The notes: a model not told the origin generated them from the sequence alone. A stretch of 64,000 nucleotides of DNA from Collinsella sp. 4_8_47FAA (GCF_000763055.1 NZ_KN214137.1:78721-142720), one strand, 5' to 3'. Positions 8,677 through 18,065 are shown, counted from the first letter of the stretch. Program-made: numbers and translations.

Positions 8677-9471
8677 TTAAGCCTCCTCGGTCTTGCTCAG
8701 TCCACCAAACCTACGGTCACGGCCCTGATAGGCCAAAATGGCGTCGACAAGGCCCCAACGATCAAAGTCGGGCCAATAGGTATCGGTGGCATAGAACTCG
8801 GAATAAGCCACCTGCCACAGCAGATAGTTCGAAAGGCGCAGCTCACCAGAGGTGCGAATCACAAGCTCAGGATCGGGAAGGCCGGCGGTATAGAGGTGGG
8901 AAGCCACCATGTCGTCATCAATTGCGGCAGGATCAATCTTACCGGCGGCAACGTCGAGCGCGATCTGACGGACAGCGCGGGTAATCTCGGCACGCGCGCC
9001 GTAGTTGACGGCAAGCGCCAGCGTCATACCGGTGTGATCGGCGCACTCGGCAAGACCGCGTTCAAAAACGTCGCGGGTCTTCTTGGGCAGCGCGGAAATA
9101 TCACCCAAAAAGACAACGCGCACGTTTTCGCGCTTCAGAAGCGGCAACTCGTCGATGAACGTCTTGGCAAACAAGTGCATCAAGACGTTGACCTCATGCT
9201 GCGGGCGGTTCCAGTTTTCGGTAGAAAACGCATAGGCAGAAAGCACGTCGACGCCCAGGCGCACGCAGGCGGTAATGATCTCGCGCAGCGAGACGATACC
9301 CGCCTTGTGGCCCTCAGTGCGTGCAAGACCGCGCGACGTGGCCCAACGACCGTTGCCGTCCATGATGCACGAGATATGGTGCGGAATGTTATTGAGGTCA
9401 AGGTCGGAAAAACCGACGCCCGCAGGGGCGTCGGCAAAGTACTCGACCAGTTTATGCTCGTCGTATTGCAC
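8677..9471 (-). CDS. uppS: Isoprenyl (undecaprenyl) diphosphate synthase
   Basis: A cis-prenyltransferase that extends farnesyl diphosphate to the C55 carrier lipid used for peptidoglycan and surface glycans. The catalytic MDGNGRWA box is near residue 37. The family blocks ALAVNYGARAEI, ELVIRTSGELRLSNYLLWQ and FYATDTYWPDF follow in order. Start GTG at 9471 is preceded by GGAG with 7 bases spacing, within the end of frr. At 264 residues it is of normal length. It uses precursors from the dxr/ispG pathway encoded in the same operon. Confidence 0.96.
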   Translation of the reverse strand: MQYDEHKLVEYFADAPAGVGFSDLDLNNIPHHISCIMDGNGRWATSRGLARTEGHKAGIVSLREIITACVRLGVDVLSAYAFSTENWNRPQHEVNVLMHLFAKTFIDELPLLKRENVRVVFLGDISALPKKTRDVFERGLAECADHTGMTLALAVNYGARAEITRAVRQIALDVAAGKIDPAAIDDDMVASHLYTAGLPDPELVIRTSGELRLSNYLLWQVAYSEFYATDTYWPDFDRWGLVDAILAYQGRDRRFGGLSKTEEA

Positions 9472-9472
9472 C

Positions 9473-10009
9473 TTAGATCTCCATGACCTCGGCTTCTTTT
9501 TCCTTCAGAAGCTCCTCGACCTTGGCGACATACTCATCAGTGTGCTTCTGGACCTTGGCCTGCTCGCGACGGACATCGTCCTCGGTGAGCTCCTCATCGC
9601 GCTCGAGCTTGTTGTTGAAGTCGCGACGGATGTTACGGATAGACACCTTGGCCTGCTCGGCGTACTCGCGGCACTCCTTGACGAGCTCGCGACGGCGCTC
9701 CTCGGTGGGAGCCGGGAACGGAAGACGAACGACGGTGCCATCGGAGTTGGGGGTAATACCCAGATCGGAAGCGCCGATGGCCTTGACGATAGCATTGATG
9801 AGTGCCTTGTCCCACGGCTCGATGAGCAGCATGTGGGCCTCGGGGGTCTTGACGGCGGCAACCTGCGTGACCGGCGTGGGAACACCGTAATAATCGACGG
9901 TGATGTCGGACAGAATGTTGGCATTGGCGCGGCCGGTACGGACCTTGGAGAAGTTATGCTTGAGGGACTCGAGCGACTTGTCCATATGGGCGGTGATGTT
10001 CTCTGCCAT
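9473..10009 (-). CDS. frr: Ribosome recycling factor
   Basis: Splits post-termination ribosomes together with EF-G. The 178-residue protein shows the KVRTGRANANIL helix and VDYYGVPTPVTQVA block of the family, followed by the long charged C-terminal helices. Start ATG at 10009 follows a GAGGATTAAGC ribosome-binding region that overlaps the pyrH stop area. Gap to pyrH is two bases, the common pyrH-frr arrangement. Confidence 0.97.
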   Translation of the reverse strand: MAENITAHMDKSLESLKHNFSKVRTGRANANILSDITVDYYGVPTPVTQVAAVKTPEAHMLLIEPWDKALINAIVKAIGASDLGITPNSDGTVVRLPFPAPTEERRRELVKECREYAEQAKVSIRNIRRDFNNKLERDEELTEDDVRREQAKVQKHTDEYVAKVEELLKEKEAEVMEI

Positions 10010-10011
10010 GC

Positions 10012-10734
10012 TTAATCCTCCTGATAGACGAGCGTGCCGACGGGCTCACCCGAAAGCGCGCGCTTGACGGTGTCCTCGCCATCGATGTTGAGGACCAAAA
10101 TCGGCATACGGTTGTCCTGGCACAGTGCCGTAGCCGTGGAATCCATAACCTGCAGACCGCGGACGAGAACCTCGTGATAGGTAATCTTGTCAAAACGGAC
10201 GGCATCAGCGCACTTGACGGGATCCTTATCGTAGATGCCGTCAACCTTGGTGGCTTTAATCAGAATCTCGGCGCCGATCTCACACGCACGAAGAGCCGCG
10301 GCGGTGTCGGTCGTAAAGTACGGATTGCCCGAACCGGCGGCAAAAATAACGACGTTGCCCTTGGAAAGGTGGTTGATGGCGCGACGGCGAATATAGGGCT
10401 CGCAGATCTCGTTCATCTGGATAGCGCTCATCACGCGGCAGGGTACATCGTTATGCTCGAAGGCATCCTGCAGGGCGAGCGCGTTCATAACGGTTGCCAG
10501 CATGCCCATGTAGTCGGCCTGAGCACGCTCCATGCCACCGGCAGCGCCTGCCATGCCGCGGAAAATATTGCCGCCGCCGACAACGACGCCGACCTCATGG
10601 CCAACGGCGAGCAGCTCCTTGACCTGCTTAGCAAGATGGTCGGTAACCTTGGGGTCGATGCCATATTGGCCGTCGCCCATCAGCGCTTCGCCGGAAAGCT
10701 TAAGAAGCACGCGTTTATATCGGATGTCGGACAA
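10012..10734 (-). CDS. pyrH: Uridylate (UMP) kinase
   Basis: Phosphorylates UMP to UDP for pyrimidine nucleotide synthesis. The 240-residue amino-acid-kinase-fold protein has the KLSGEALMG phosphate-binding start, [10 protein letters not shown] and the [10 protein letters not shown] segment typical of bacterial hexameric UMP kinases. Start is TTG at 10734, fixed by an excellent AAAGGAGG site 6 bases away. There is no nearby in-frame ATG upstream of the conserved block. It opens the eight-gene operon ending in proS, downstream of the tsf terminator. Confidence 0.97.
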   Translation of the reverse strand: MSDIRYKRVLLKLSGEALMGDGQYGIDPKVTDHLAKQVKELLAVGHEVGVVVGGGNIFRGMAGAAGGMERAQADYMGMLATVMNALALQDAFEHNDVPCRVMSAIQMNEICEPYIRRRAINHLSKGNVVIFAAGSGNPYFTTDTAAALRACEIGAEILIKATKVDGIYDKDPVKCADAVRFDKITYHEVLVRGLQVMDSTATALCQDNRMPILVLNIDGEDTVKRALSGEPVGTLVYQED

Positions 10735-10794
10735 AGCGATCCTCCTTTAGATTGAACTCTCAACATTCTATCAAAGGCTCTAAGAAGAGCCATG

Positions 10795-10829
10795 AAAAAG
10801 CAGGCTGTGAGTAAAACCCACAGCCTGCT
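10795..10829 (-). terminator. Intrinsic terminator of rpsB-tsf
   Basis: Minus-strand stem GCAGGCTGTG / CACAGCCTGC is followed by TTTTTC, 24 bases after the tsf stop. It separates tsf from pyrH, so pyrH needs its own promoter in 10735-10794, where TAGAAT (10767-10772 region) is the only -10-like element I see. Confidence 0.92.
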
Positions 10830-10852
10830 CATTACCAGCTACAAGAGCTTAT

Positions 10853-11722
10853 TTACTCGCCACGGACCAGACGGTCAAAGGCAACGACGGTAATGGTGTC
10901 GCCGAGCTCCTTGGAGACCTGCTCAGCGTACTTCTTGATGGTGAGGGAGCTGTCCTTGATGAACTCCTGCTCGGTGAGCACGGACTGCTTGTAGAACTTC
11001 TCCAGACGGCCGACAGCCATCTTCTCCTGGATAGCCTCGGGCTTGCCGGACTCGGCAGCCTGGGCCATGTAGATCTGCTTCTCGTGCTCGACGGTCTCGG
11101 CCGGAACCTGATCGCGGGTAGCGCAGATCGGGGCGACGGCGGCAACCTGAAGGGCAACGTCGTGAGCGAAGGTCTTGAAGGATTCAGCCTGAGCGGTCTC
11201 AGCCTTCTCGAAGGCGAACTCGACGAGGACGCCGATCTTACCACCCATGTGGATGTAAGAAGCGAGCGCGCCGTTCTCAGCCTTGCGGGCAGCGAAGCGG
11301 GAGATCTTCATGTTCTCGCCCATGATGTGAATCATCTCGGTGAGCTCGGAGGAAACGGTCTCCTCGCCCATCGACTTCTCGAGCAGAGCGTCGACGTCAG
11401 CAGGCTCGGTGGTAGCGACAACCTCAGCGACCTTGGAAGCAAAGCCGGTGAACTTGGCGTTAGAGCCAACGAAGTCAGTCTCGCAGGAGAGCTCGAGCAG
11501 AGCGCCGGTCTTGCCATCCTCGGAGACGAACGCGGCGACAGCGCCCTCGTTGGTCTCACGGCCAGCCTTCTTGGCAGCCTTGGCAAGGCCGTTCTTACGC
11601 AGAACGTCGACAGCGGCGTCCATGTCGCCGTCAGCCTCGACGAGAGCCTTCTTGCACTCCATCATCGGGGAGTCGGTCATCTCGCGGAGCTGCTTGACCA
11701 TAGCGGCGGTAATCTGGGCCAT
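10853..11722 (-). CDS. tsf: Elongation factor Ts
   Basis: Exchanges GDP for GTP on EF-Tu. The protein starts MAQITAAMVKQLREMT and carries the TSPMMECKKAL-type N-terminal UBA helix region (here DSPMMECKKALVE) and the CETDFVGSNAKF block. ATG at 11722 has AAAGGA 6 bases upstream. The TTG five codons earlier overlaps that ribosome-binding site and is rejected. At 289 residues it is normal. It follows rpsB with a 45-base gap, the classical rpsB-tsf operon. Confidence 0.97.
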   Translation of the reverse strand: MAQITAAMVKQLREMTDSPMMECKKALVEADGDMDAAVDVLRKNGLAKAAKKAGRETNEGAVAAFVSEDGKTGALLELSCETDFVGSNAKFTGFASKVAEVVATTEPADVDALLEKSMGEETVSSELTEMIHIMGENMKISRFAARKAENGALASYIHMGGKIGVLVEFAFEKAETAQAESFKTFAHDVALQVAAVAPICATRDQVPAETVEHEKQIYMAQAAESGKPEAIQEKMAVGRLEKFYKQSVLTEQEFIKDSSLTIKKYAEQVSKELGDTITVVAFDRLVRGE

Positions 11723-11767
11723 TGTGGTTCCTTTCAAAGAGATGAAAAAGAATTAACTAAGACTGAT

Positions 11768-12496
11768 TTACTCGGCCTTGGGCTCAGCGGCCATCTCGGC
11801 CTCGGAGACCTGCTCCTTGCCGGAGCCAGCGAGGCAGGCGTCAGCCATGAGCTCGCACATAAGGGTGACAGCGGAGATAGCGTCATCGTTGCAGGGGATG
11901 CCGTACTCGACCTCGTCGGGATCGGAGTTGGTGTCGATCAGAGCGACGACGGGGATGTTCAGGCGCTGGGCCTCCTTGATGGCGTTCTCCTCGCGCTTGG
12001 TGTCGATGACGAAGAGAGCCTGGGGCAGACCCTTCATGTCGCGGGCGCCACCGAGGTTGGTCTGGAGCTTGGTGAGCTCCTTGCCGAGAACAGCCTGCTC
12101 CTTCTTAGGCAGAACAGCCATGCGTCCGTCCTCGACCATGGCCTCGAGCTCCTCCATGCGGTTGATGCGGGAGCGGATGGTGACGAAGTTGGTCAGCATA
12201 CCGCCGAGCCAACGCTGGTTGATGTAAGGCATGTTGGCGCGCTCAGCAGCGTTCTTGACGGCCTCCTGAGCCTGCTTCTTGGTGCCGACGAACAGCACGT
12301 TGCCACCCTTGGCGACGTTCTTGACGAAGGTGTAGGCCTGGTCGGCGTCGAGGATGGTCTGCTTGAGGTCGAGGATGTAGATGCCGTTGCGCTCACCGAA
12401 GATGAACGGCTTCATCTTGGGGTTCCAGCGACGGGTCTGGTGACCGAAGTGACAGCCGGCCTCGAGCAGGGTGCGGATATTAATCTTGGTAGCCAT
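11768..12496 (-). CDS. rpsB: Small-subunit ribosomal protein S2
   Basis: A 30S structural protein of 242 residues. The beginning ([21 protein letters not shown]) and the blocks [12 protein letters not shown] and [19 protein letters not shown] are typical of S2. A strong GGAGG lies 6 bases before ATG 12496. The C-terminal 20 residues are acidic and variable. A 140-base leader separates it from a good sigma-70-type promoter. S2 commonly autoregulates through its leader, but no specific motif was identified here. Confidence 0.97.
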   Translation of the reverse strand: MATKINIRTLLEAGCHFGHQTRRWNPKMKPFIFGERNGIYILDLKQTILDADQAYTFVKNVAKGGNVLFVGTKKQAQEAVKNAAERANMPYINQRWLGGMLTNFVTIRSRINRMEELEAMVEDGRMAVLPKKEQAVLGKELTKLQTNLGGARDMKGLPQALFVIDTKREENAIKEAQRLNIPVVALIDTNSDPDEVEYGIPCNDDAISAVTLMCELMADACLAGSGKEQVSEAEMAAEPKAE

Positions 12497-12637
12497 GTTA
12501 AACCTCCTGTGGTTTGCCTCCGCGCGGGGTCATCCTCCAAAACCAACCCGGACATGTGCTACCAAAGCCCGGGCACCACGGTATGAAGTAGCCGCGCGTG
12601 CGTGATAAAAACATGTTGCCGTGAAGCAACCCGATGA

Positions 12638-12666
12638 ATGATAGCAGGAATGCATCTTCCTGCCAA
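12638..12666 (-). promoter_or_regulatory. Promoter of rpsB-tsf
   Basis: Minus-strand TTGGCA and TATCAT are separated by exactly 17 bases. The predicted start lies near 12630, giving a leader of about 130 bases with a short stem-loop (GTTGC/GCAAC) near its 5' end and a CCCGG/CCGGG pairing further on. Confidence 0.75.
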
Positions 12667-12675
12667 CCCGCAATC

Positions 12676-12697
12676 AAAACCACACACCTGAGTGCGG
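12676..12697 (-). terminator. Weak possible terminator after xerC
   Basis: Minus-strand CCGCAC / GTGTGG six-pair stem followed by TTTTG, just upstream of the rpsB promoter. It is short and includes one G-T pair. Confidence 0.35.
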
Positions 12698-12715
12698 CGC
12701 GGGACGTCCCAGCCA

Positions 12716-13558
12716 CTATTCGCCGCGGGGATGGGCTTGAGCCACGGCACGTTTGAGCCGATCGGGCGTGAGGTGCGTGTAAATCTGCGTCGTGGACAGG
12801 CTCGCATGACCCAGCAGCTCTTGAACCGAGCGCAGGTCCGCACCGCCCTCGAGCAAGTCGGTCGCAAAGGTATGGCGCATCGCATGCGGGGCAATGTCGG
12901 CCGGAATGCCGGCGAGCGTCGCCAGCATATGGAACCGCCGCCTGAGCATGGCGGCACTCATGCGATTGCCGCGCGCCGATATAAGCAGCGGATGCGGTCC
13001 GGTAGCGGGGTCACGGCGCTTTGCCTGAGCGAGCAACTCCGGCCTCCCCTCCTCAATATAGAGACGCGTCGCCTCGAGCGCACGACGATACAGAGGGACG
13101 ATACGCTCCTTGCTCCCCTTGCCCCAAAGTCGCAGCGTTCGCTCGGACCAACCAATAGACTCCACGTTGAGCGCCGCGAGCTCCGAGATTCGCGCGCCGG
13201 AGGCATAGAGCAACTCAAGCATCGCCGCATCGCGCAGTCCCGCGGGCGTCGAGGTATCAGGCGTCTTGAGCAGCGCCTCAACCTGCTGGATCGTAAGGAC
13301 GCCCGGCAGGTCACGCGGCAGCTTGGGCGATGCGATCGCCGAGACCGCATCGCCCTCGACAATCCCCTCGGCAGCCATCCAGCGATAGAGTGAGCGAATG
13401 GCAGACAGGTGTGCCGCAAGGGTCCGAGCCGCCGCCTGGCCACGCGACAGCTCGGCCAAATAGGAACGAACGGTCCGTACGTCGGCGGCGCGAGCGTCGA
13501 TGCCCTCGCGCTCGCACCAGGCAGCAAAGCGCTCCAGCCTCGAGCCATAGGCCGTCAC
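12716..13558 (-). CDS. xerC: Tyrosine recombinase XerC-like
   Basis: A site-specific recombinase, probably acting at dif to resolve chromosome dimers. The catalytic set is complete: Arg123 (GARISEL), Lys147 or Lys150 (KGSKER), His225 and Arg228 (HAMRHT), His251 (GHASLS) and Tyr260 (IYTHL). From GTG 13558 the protein has 280 residues and lacks part of the first core-binding helix. The in-frame codons upstream to about 13634 read like that missing helix (VDSFIAYIARVEGLSPNTV), but contain no ATG, GTG or TTG. The true start is therefore uncertain. The neighbours are trmFO and rpsB. No phage or integron genes are nearby, which supports a housekeeping role. Confidence 0.88.
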   Translation of the reverse strand: MTAYGSRLERFAAWCEREGIDARAADVRTVRSYLAELSRGQAAARTLAAHLSAIRSLYRWMAAEGIVEGDAVSAIASPKLPRDLPGVLTIQQVEALLKTPDTSTPAGLRDAAMLELLYASGARISELAALNVESIGWSERTLRLWGKGSKERIVPLYRRALEATRLYIEEGRPELLAQAKRRDPATGPHPLLISARGNRMSAAMLRRRFHMLATLAGIPADIAPHAMRHTFATDLLEGGADLRSVQELLGHASLSTTQIYTHLTPDRLKRAVAQAHPRGE

Positions 13559-13632
13559 CGTGTTGGGAGAAAGACCCTCGACGCGTGCGATATAGGCGAT
13601 AAACGAGTCGACGGTGTCGTACAGGTCAAAGA

Positions 13633-14970
13633 CTATGACCGGTCGCCTCCAAACAAGTCGGAACGCGTGGCCAAGTAGGCATCGAGGGCCTCGAGCGCAC
13701 GGTCCGCATAGGCCTGGTAGCGGTCGCGCTTGCTGCGGCGCTTACCATCCTCGAGTGGCGGCACCAGGCCAAAGTTGACATGCATGGGCTGATAGCCCAC
13801 GGTGGCAGGATCGGTCGCATAGCCCACGAGCGCACCCAGGGCACCCACACGCGGCAACTCGACGCCCGCGGCACCGATAGCCTCGGCATAGGTGTTGAGC
13901 GCCGCGAGCAGACCTGTCGCCACGGCTTCCATGTATCCCTCGGTACCGGTGATCTGACCGGCCAGACGCACGCCGGTACCGGGCACGGCAAAGGTGCCAT
14001 CGAGCACGTGCGGGGCGTCGACAAAGGTATTGCGGTGCATGACACCGTAGCGGAAGAACTCAGCGTTCTCCAGGCCCGGCACCATATGGAAGACGCGCTT
14101 CTGCTCGCCAAAGGTCAAGTTGGTCTGGAAGCCCACCAGGTTATAGGCGGTCTTCTCCTTGTTCTCGGCACGCAGCTGAATCGCCGCCCAGGGGCGACGT
14201 CCGGTACGCGGGTCGGTGAGGCCGACGGGCTTCATGGCGCCAAAGCGAATGGCGTCCTTGCCGGTGCGCGCAACTTCCTCGGCAGGCTGGCAAGCCTGGA
14301 ACAGATCGCCGCCCTCAAAGTCTTTGAGCACCACGCGGTCGGCCGTGGTAAGCACCTCGATAAAGGCCTCGTACTCCTCCTTATTGAGCGGAGCGTTGAG
14401 ATAGTCGCCGCCCCCCTGCTCCTCGTAGCGCGACTGCGAGAACAGCACGTCCATATCGAGCGTGGAGGCATCGACGATCGGCGCCGCCGCATCAAAGAAT
14501 GCCAGGGCATCGCCACCGACGAGCTTCATAACCTCTTCGCTCAGCGCCGGTGAACACAGCGGGCCCGCGGCAATGACCACGTGACCCTCGGGAATCTGCG
14601 TGACCTCGCCGCGCACGACCTCGATATTGGGACGAGCGGCAACCTCGGCCTCGACAAGCTCGGAAAACTTGACGCGGTCGACCGCCAGGGCACCGCCGGC
14701 GGGAACAGCTGCGCGATGGGCGCAATCGAGCAGGACTGAACCCATGCGCTCAAGCTCGGCCTTCAGCAAACCAGCCGCGGAATCCGGACGGGTCGACTTA
14801 AACGAATTCGAGCAGACGAGCTCTGCCAGGTGATCGGTATGGTGAGCCGGGGAGCTCACCTGGGGGCGCATCTCGCACAGCTTTACGGCAAAACCGCGAT
14901 CTGCCAGCTGGATCGCGCACTCCGAACCCGCCAGACCGCCACCGATAACTGTCACCTGATCGAACTGCAT
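13633..14970 (-). CDS. trmFO: Methylenetetrahydrofolate-dependent tRNA (uracil-54-C5)-methyltransferase TrmFO
   Basis: An FAD- and folate-dependent enzyme that methylates U54 of tRNA to ribothymidine. The N-terminal dinucleotide fold begins VTVIGGGLAGSECA, and the family blocks KLCEMRP, LVCSNSFKS and ALNTYAEAIG follow. ATG at 14970 gives 445 residues and has AAAGG 9 bases upstream. TTG at 14976 is too close to that site. Its end lies next to a GGAGG that would serve xerC. It is in the rnhB-yraN-comM-dprA-trmFO-xerC run. Confidence 0.95.
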   Translation of the reverse strand: MQFDQVTVIGGGLAGSECAIQLADRGFAVKLCEMRPQVSSPAHHTDHLAELVCSNSFKSTRPDSAAGLLKAELERMGSVLLDCAHRAAVPAGGALAVDRVKFSELVEAEVAARPNIEVVRGEVTQIPEGHVVIAAGPLCSPALSEEVMKLVGGDALAFFDAAAPIVDASTLDMDVLFSQSRYEEQGGGDYLNAPLNKEEYEAFIEVLTTADRVVLKDFEGGDLFQACQPAEEVARTGKDAIRFGAMKPVGLTDPRTGRRPWAAIQLRAENKEKTAYNLVGFQTNLTFGEQKRVFHMVPGLENAEFFRYGVMHRNTFVDAPHVLDGTFAVPGTGVRLAGQITGTEGYMEAVATGLLAALNTYAEAIGAAGVELPRVGALGALVGYATDPATVGYQPMHVNFGLVPPLEDGKRRSKRDRYQAYADRALEALDAYLATRSDLFGGDRS

Positions 14971-14984
14971 CTGCAAACACCTTT

Positions 14985-15920
14985 CTAATTGACACGTTTT
15001 CCATTGTGACCGAAGGGTGTCTGGGCGTGAAGGGCAAACTTGGAGGGCGCATACCTTCCATCCATCATGCGCTCGATAAGACCCTCGAGTTCAAGCGAAC
15101 CCAAGAGTTTGAGTACGCCGACAGCATCGAGCGAGACGAGCGCCGCGATGTCGTCGACCTTGAGCGGAGAGGCGATGAGCGCATGCATCACGGTCTGCTG
15201 CGTTGGATCCAGGTCGGCAATACCGGGAGCATCGGGGCGCGAGTAGCGCAGGGTTCCGTAGATGCGTGAGATAGCCATCTCGATAGATTCCTCGTCGACG
15301 ATGCAGCAGGCACCGTTCGCAATGAGGTAATTCGTGCCACGCGACTCGGGCGATAGGATCGACCCCGGCACGGCAAGAAGTTCGCGCCCCAAATCCATAG
15401 CAGCCTCGGCTGTAGAAAACGTCCCAGAAGGCATACCCGCCTCGGATACAAAGAGGGCTTGCGACAGGGCCGCGATCACGCGATTGCGGCGCGGAAAGGC
15501 GAACTTGCGCGGACCCATGCCCCACGGAGAGATCGACACGACCGCGCCGCCCGTATCAAGCGTGCGAGTAATAAGCCCCGCGCTCGAACGCGGGTAGACC
15601 ACGTCGGCGCCCGTCCCCAGCACCGCGACGTGTTTGCCGCCGGCGTTGACCGCAGCCCAACCCGAGGCCTGGTCACAACCGACCGCGCCGCCCGAAACAA
15701 CCGTCACCCCCGCATCAACCGCTACTTTTGCCGCAAGCTCTGCCACGGCAAGACCATACGGCGAGGCCTTGCGCGCGCCGATGATGGAGAGCGCGGGCGT
15801 CGAAAGCACCTCGGGGTTGCCGCGCACATAAAGCGTCTGGGGTACATCAGAAAGCTCCAAAACGGTCTCGGGATACAACGCATCACCTGGATGCAGCTCG
15901 AAGGTCCCCTCGGCCATCAT
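14985..15920 (-). CDS. dprA: DNA-processing protein DprA
   Basis: Binds incoming single-stranded DNA and loads RecA during natural transformation. The Rossmann-type core shows ALSIIGARKASPYG, VVSGGAVGCDQASG, VAVLGTGADVVYP and FPRRNRVIAALS. A C-terminal winged-helix (about 230-300, from TQQTVMHALIASP) is also recognisable. The start was placed at ATG 15920, 4 bases after GGGAGG and overlapping the comM stop by four bases (ATGA). The longer open frame upstream is a shadow of comM. The second ATG (15917) has similar support. Length is 311 residues. It directly follows comM, another transformation gene. Confidence 0.94.
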   Translation of the reverse strand: MMAEGTFELHPGDALYPETVLELSDVPQTLYVRGNPEVLSTPALSIIGARKASPYGLAVAELAAKVAVDAGVTVVSGGAVGCDQASGWAAVNAGGKHVAVLGTGADVVYPRSSAGLITRTLDTGGAVVSISPWGMGPRKFAFPRRNRVIAALSQALFVSEAGMPSGTFSTAEAAMDLGRELLAVPGSILSPESRGTNYLIANGACCIVDEESIEMAISRIYGTLRYSRPDAPGIADLDPTQQTVMHALIASPLKVDDIAALVSLDAVGVLKLLGSLELEGLIERMMDGRYAPSKFALHAQTPFGHNGKRVN

Positions 15921-17440
15921 TGGTCCCTCCTTCCCTGGTACATCGCCGCCTCGAGCACGTGGTCCTGCGTCACTTGCTCGCTCTCGGCGACATCTGCGAT
16001 CGTACGCGCAATGCGAACCAGGCGCACGATGCCACGCCCTGTGAGATGCGTGCGTTTGGATAGGCCGAGTACGCATTTCTCGGCAGCATCATCAAGCTCA
16101 AAGGTCGAAACGACGCCGTCAATGGACCGCGTCTCGTCATCCTCGGCCTCGGCATCTGCATCGTCCATACGGGATTCGCGCCAAGCGCGAAAAGCGCGAC
16201 CGCGCACAACGTAGTCACGTAACTCGGCCGACGACATACCCTCTGCGCCCTCGATAATCACTTGAGGGTCGGGACGGGTCACATCGATCATCATGTCGAT
16301 ACGGTCGGCCAAAGGACCGCGCAGTTTAGACCGATAGCGCTCGACCATCGCCGCCGAGCAGCGACACGGTACCTCGCGATCGCCCAAAAAGCCGCAGGGG
16401 CAGGGATTGCTCGCAGCCAGCAGCTGAAAGCGCGACGGGAAGGTAAAAGCCCCATCGACGCGTACGATCCTCACGTAGCCGCGCTCGATGGGCTGACGCA
16501 GCGTCTGCAGCACGCCAGTGGGAAACTCGGCAAGCTCGTCCAAAAAGAGCACGCCGCCATGAGCAAGGCTGATCTCACCTGGGTGCACCGGGCGTCCTCC
16601 GCCAATGAGGCCCGCCGTTGAAATACTGTGATGGGGACTGCGGAAGGGCCGGTGCCCCGCCAACAAGCCATCAATGTTCTCACCCAAAACCGAATGGATG
16701 CACAGCGCCTCCTGTTGATCCTCAACGGAAAGCTCGGGCAGGATGCCGGTCATACGACGCGCGAGCATCGTCTTGCCCGATCCCGGGGACCCGATCATGA
16801 GCAAGCCGAGTTCTCCTGCCGCCGCAAGCGCCATGCCGCGTTTAGCGACTTCCTGCCCCAGTACGTCGGCATAGTCGAGCTCAGGCTCAAAGGTCGCCTC
16901 GACGCCCTCAGAATCCAGGTAGTGCCGCGCGGCATCGCCCATACCATGAGCAAGCTGAGACAAATGATCGATAAATCCGCAGTCAACGCCAGCAAGCGGC
17001 ACATGCTGGTCGGACCTGCCGGCGATAAAAGACAGCCCCATGTCGCGAGCCAGCAGCTGAAACGCCACCTCGCCCTTGACGGGAAGCACCGTACCGTCCA
17101 GACCAAGCTCACCTGCGATAAGGCAGCGATCGAGGTTGTCACGGGGAATCTGCCCATCGGCCGCTAGAACCGCGATGGCGATGGGCAGGTCAAAGCCGCT
17201 ACCGGTCTTGCGGATATCGCCGGGTGCCAGGTTAACGGTAATGCCCGAGCGCGGGATCTCGAACCCGGCGGAGCGCATCGCGCAGCGAATACGACCGCGT
17301 GACTCCATCACCTCCATACTCGGAATGCCGAGCATCTGGATGCCCGGAACGCCACCGGCAAGCGAGACCTCGACCGTGACGTGAATCGCCTCGACGCCGC
17401 GGATGCAGGCCGCGTGAACGGCAAACGTCTCGAACGCCAT
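15917..17440 (-). CDS. comM: YifB/ComM family Mg-chelatase-like AAA+ ATPase
   Basis: A ring-forming helicase; ComM homologues promote branch migration of incoming DNA during transformation. The N-terminal LonC-like domain (about 1-190) precedes the AAA+ module, with Walker A GSPGSGKT at 217-224 and Walker B GVLFLDE at 296-302. A Cys-rich NPCPCGF...CRC segment follows, then a C-terminal helical domain. ATG at 17440 overlaps the yraN stop by one base and gives 507 residues. The extra 66 codons of the open frame upstream are antisense-type low-quality sequence inside yraN. Confidence 0.94.
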   Translation of the reverse strand: MAFETFAVHAACIRGVEAIHVTVEVSLAGGVPGIQMLGIPSMEVMESRGRIRCAMRSAGFEIPRSGITVNLAPGDIRKTGSGFDLPIAIAVLAADGQIPRDNLDRCLIAGELGLDGTVLPVKGEVAFQLLARDMGLSFIAGRSDQHVPLAGVDCGFIDHLSQLAHGMGDAARHYLDSEGVEATFEPELDYADVLGQEVAKRGMALAAAGELGLLMIGSPGSGKTMLARRMTGILPELSVEDQQEALCIHSVLGENIDGLLAGHRPFRSPHHSISTAGLIGGGRPVHPGEISLAHGGVLFLDELAEFPTGVLQTLRQPIERGYVRIVRVDGAFTFPSRFQLLAASNPCPCGFLGDREVPCRCSAAMVERYRSKLRGPLADRIDMMIDVTRPDPQVIIEGAEGMSSAELRDYVVRGRAFRAWRESRMDDADAEAEDDETRSIDGVVSTFELDDAAEKCVLGLSKRTHLTGRGIVRLVRIARTIADVAESEQVTQDHVLEAAMYQGRRDQ

Positions 17441-17925
17441 CACGACACCTGCCAATCGAACGCGTTGTACTGGTGCTCGATCTCGGCGATATGTCCGCCG
17501 CGAATGGTGACGCCCACGGCATCGAAGCGAATCGCCTTGAGCGGATAATGCTCCATGAGATAGCAACTTGCGATGCGGCGGTAGCGGCGTTGCTTTTGGG
17601 CGTCCACGGCCTCCTCGGGAAAGACCCGCGTGCTGCAATCCAGTGCGACGCGTCTGGTCTTGACCTCGGCCATCACCACGACATCGTCAAGCTCATCGAG
17701 CAGCACCAGATCGGCTTCGCCCTCGGTGCAACGATAACCCTGCTCCAGCAAGGTGTAGCCGCGCTCGTTAAAGTAGTCGATGGTGATCAGCTCGCCCAGC
17801 ATGCCCAGCTCACGGGGACTGAGTCCCTTGATAAACTCGGGCGTCATCGCCCCGCAGTCGAGCTCGCCGTTTTCCCAACGCTCCTTGAGCTGCTGCGTCT
17901 TGCTCTTTTTGCTTGCGGCACTCAT
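17440..17925 (-). CDS. yraN: UPF0102/YraN-family endonuclease-fold protein
   Basis: A 161-residue protein with the restriction-endonuclease-like UPF0102 core: GMLGELITIDYFNERGYTLLE, GEADLVLLDELDDVVVMAEVKTRR. The Glu-Asp-Glu-x-Lys set of PD-(D/E)XK enzymes (E in GE, D in ADLV, EVK) is present, though activity of this family is poorly established. ATG 17925 follows AAAGGAG by 6 bases. It begins the yraN-comM-dprA run, a common genomic association. The N-terminal 40 residues are Lys- and Gln-rich and variable. Confidence 0.88.
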   Translation of the reverse strand: MSAASKKSKTQQLKERWENGELDCGAMTPEFIKGLSPRELGMLGELITIDYFNERGYTLLEQGYRCTEGEADLVLLDELDDVVVMAEVKTRRVALDCSTRVFPEEAVDAQKQRRYRRIASCYLMEHYPLKAIRFDAVGVTIRGGHIAEIEHQYNAFDWQVS

Positions 17926-18023
17926 GGGGTCTCCTTTCCCGCACACTGCATTGCCCCGATGATGAGGGCACCTTTCATGCGGGTAAGTACAGGAAGCAAA
18001 CCAAAAGCTGACCAAATGCCGTC

Positions 18024-18065
18024 AAAAAACGGGCCGTACGCAGCAATGGTGTTGCATACGGCCCG
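18024..18065 (-). terminator. Intrinsic terminator after rnhB
   Basis: A 12-bp minus-strand stem (CGGGCCGTATGC / GCGTACGGCCCG) is followed by TTTTTT, 50 bases downstream of the rnhB stop. yraN therefore probably has its own promoter in 17926-18020, where I see no convincing -35/-10 pair. Confidence 0.9.

Noticed and set aside
15921..16076. Longer N-terminus of DprA, and similar long starts for ComM and PheA
   Set aside because: These stretches lie inside the upstream gene, lack ribosome-binding sites and read like out-of-frame sequence.
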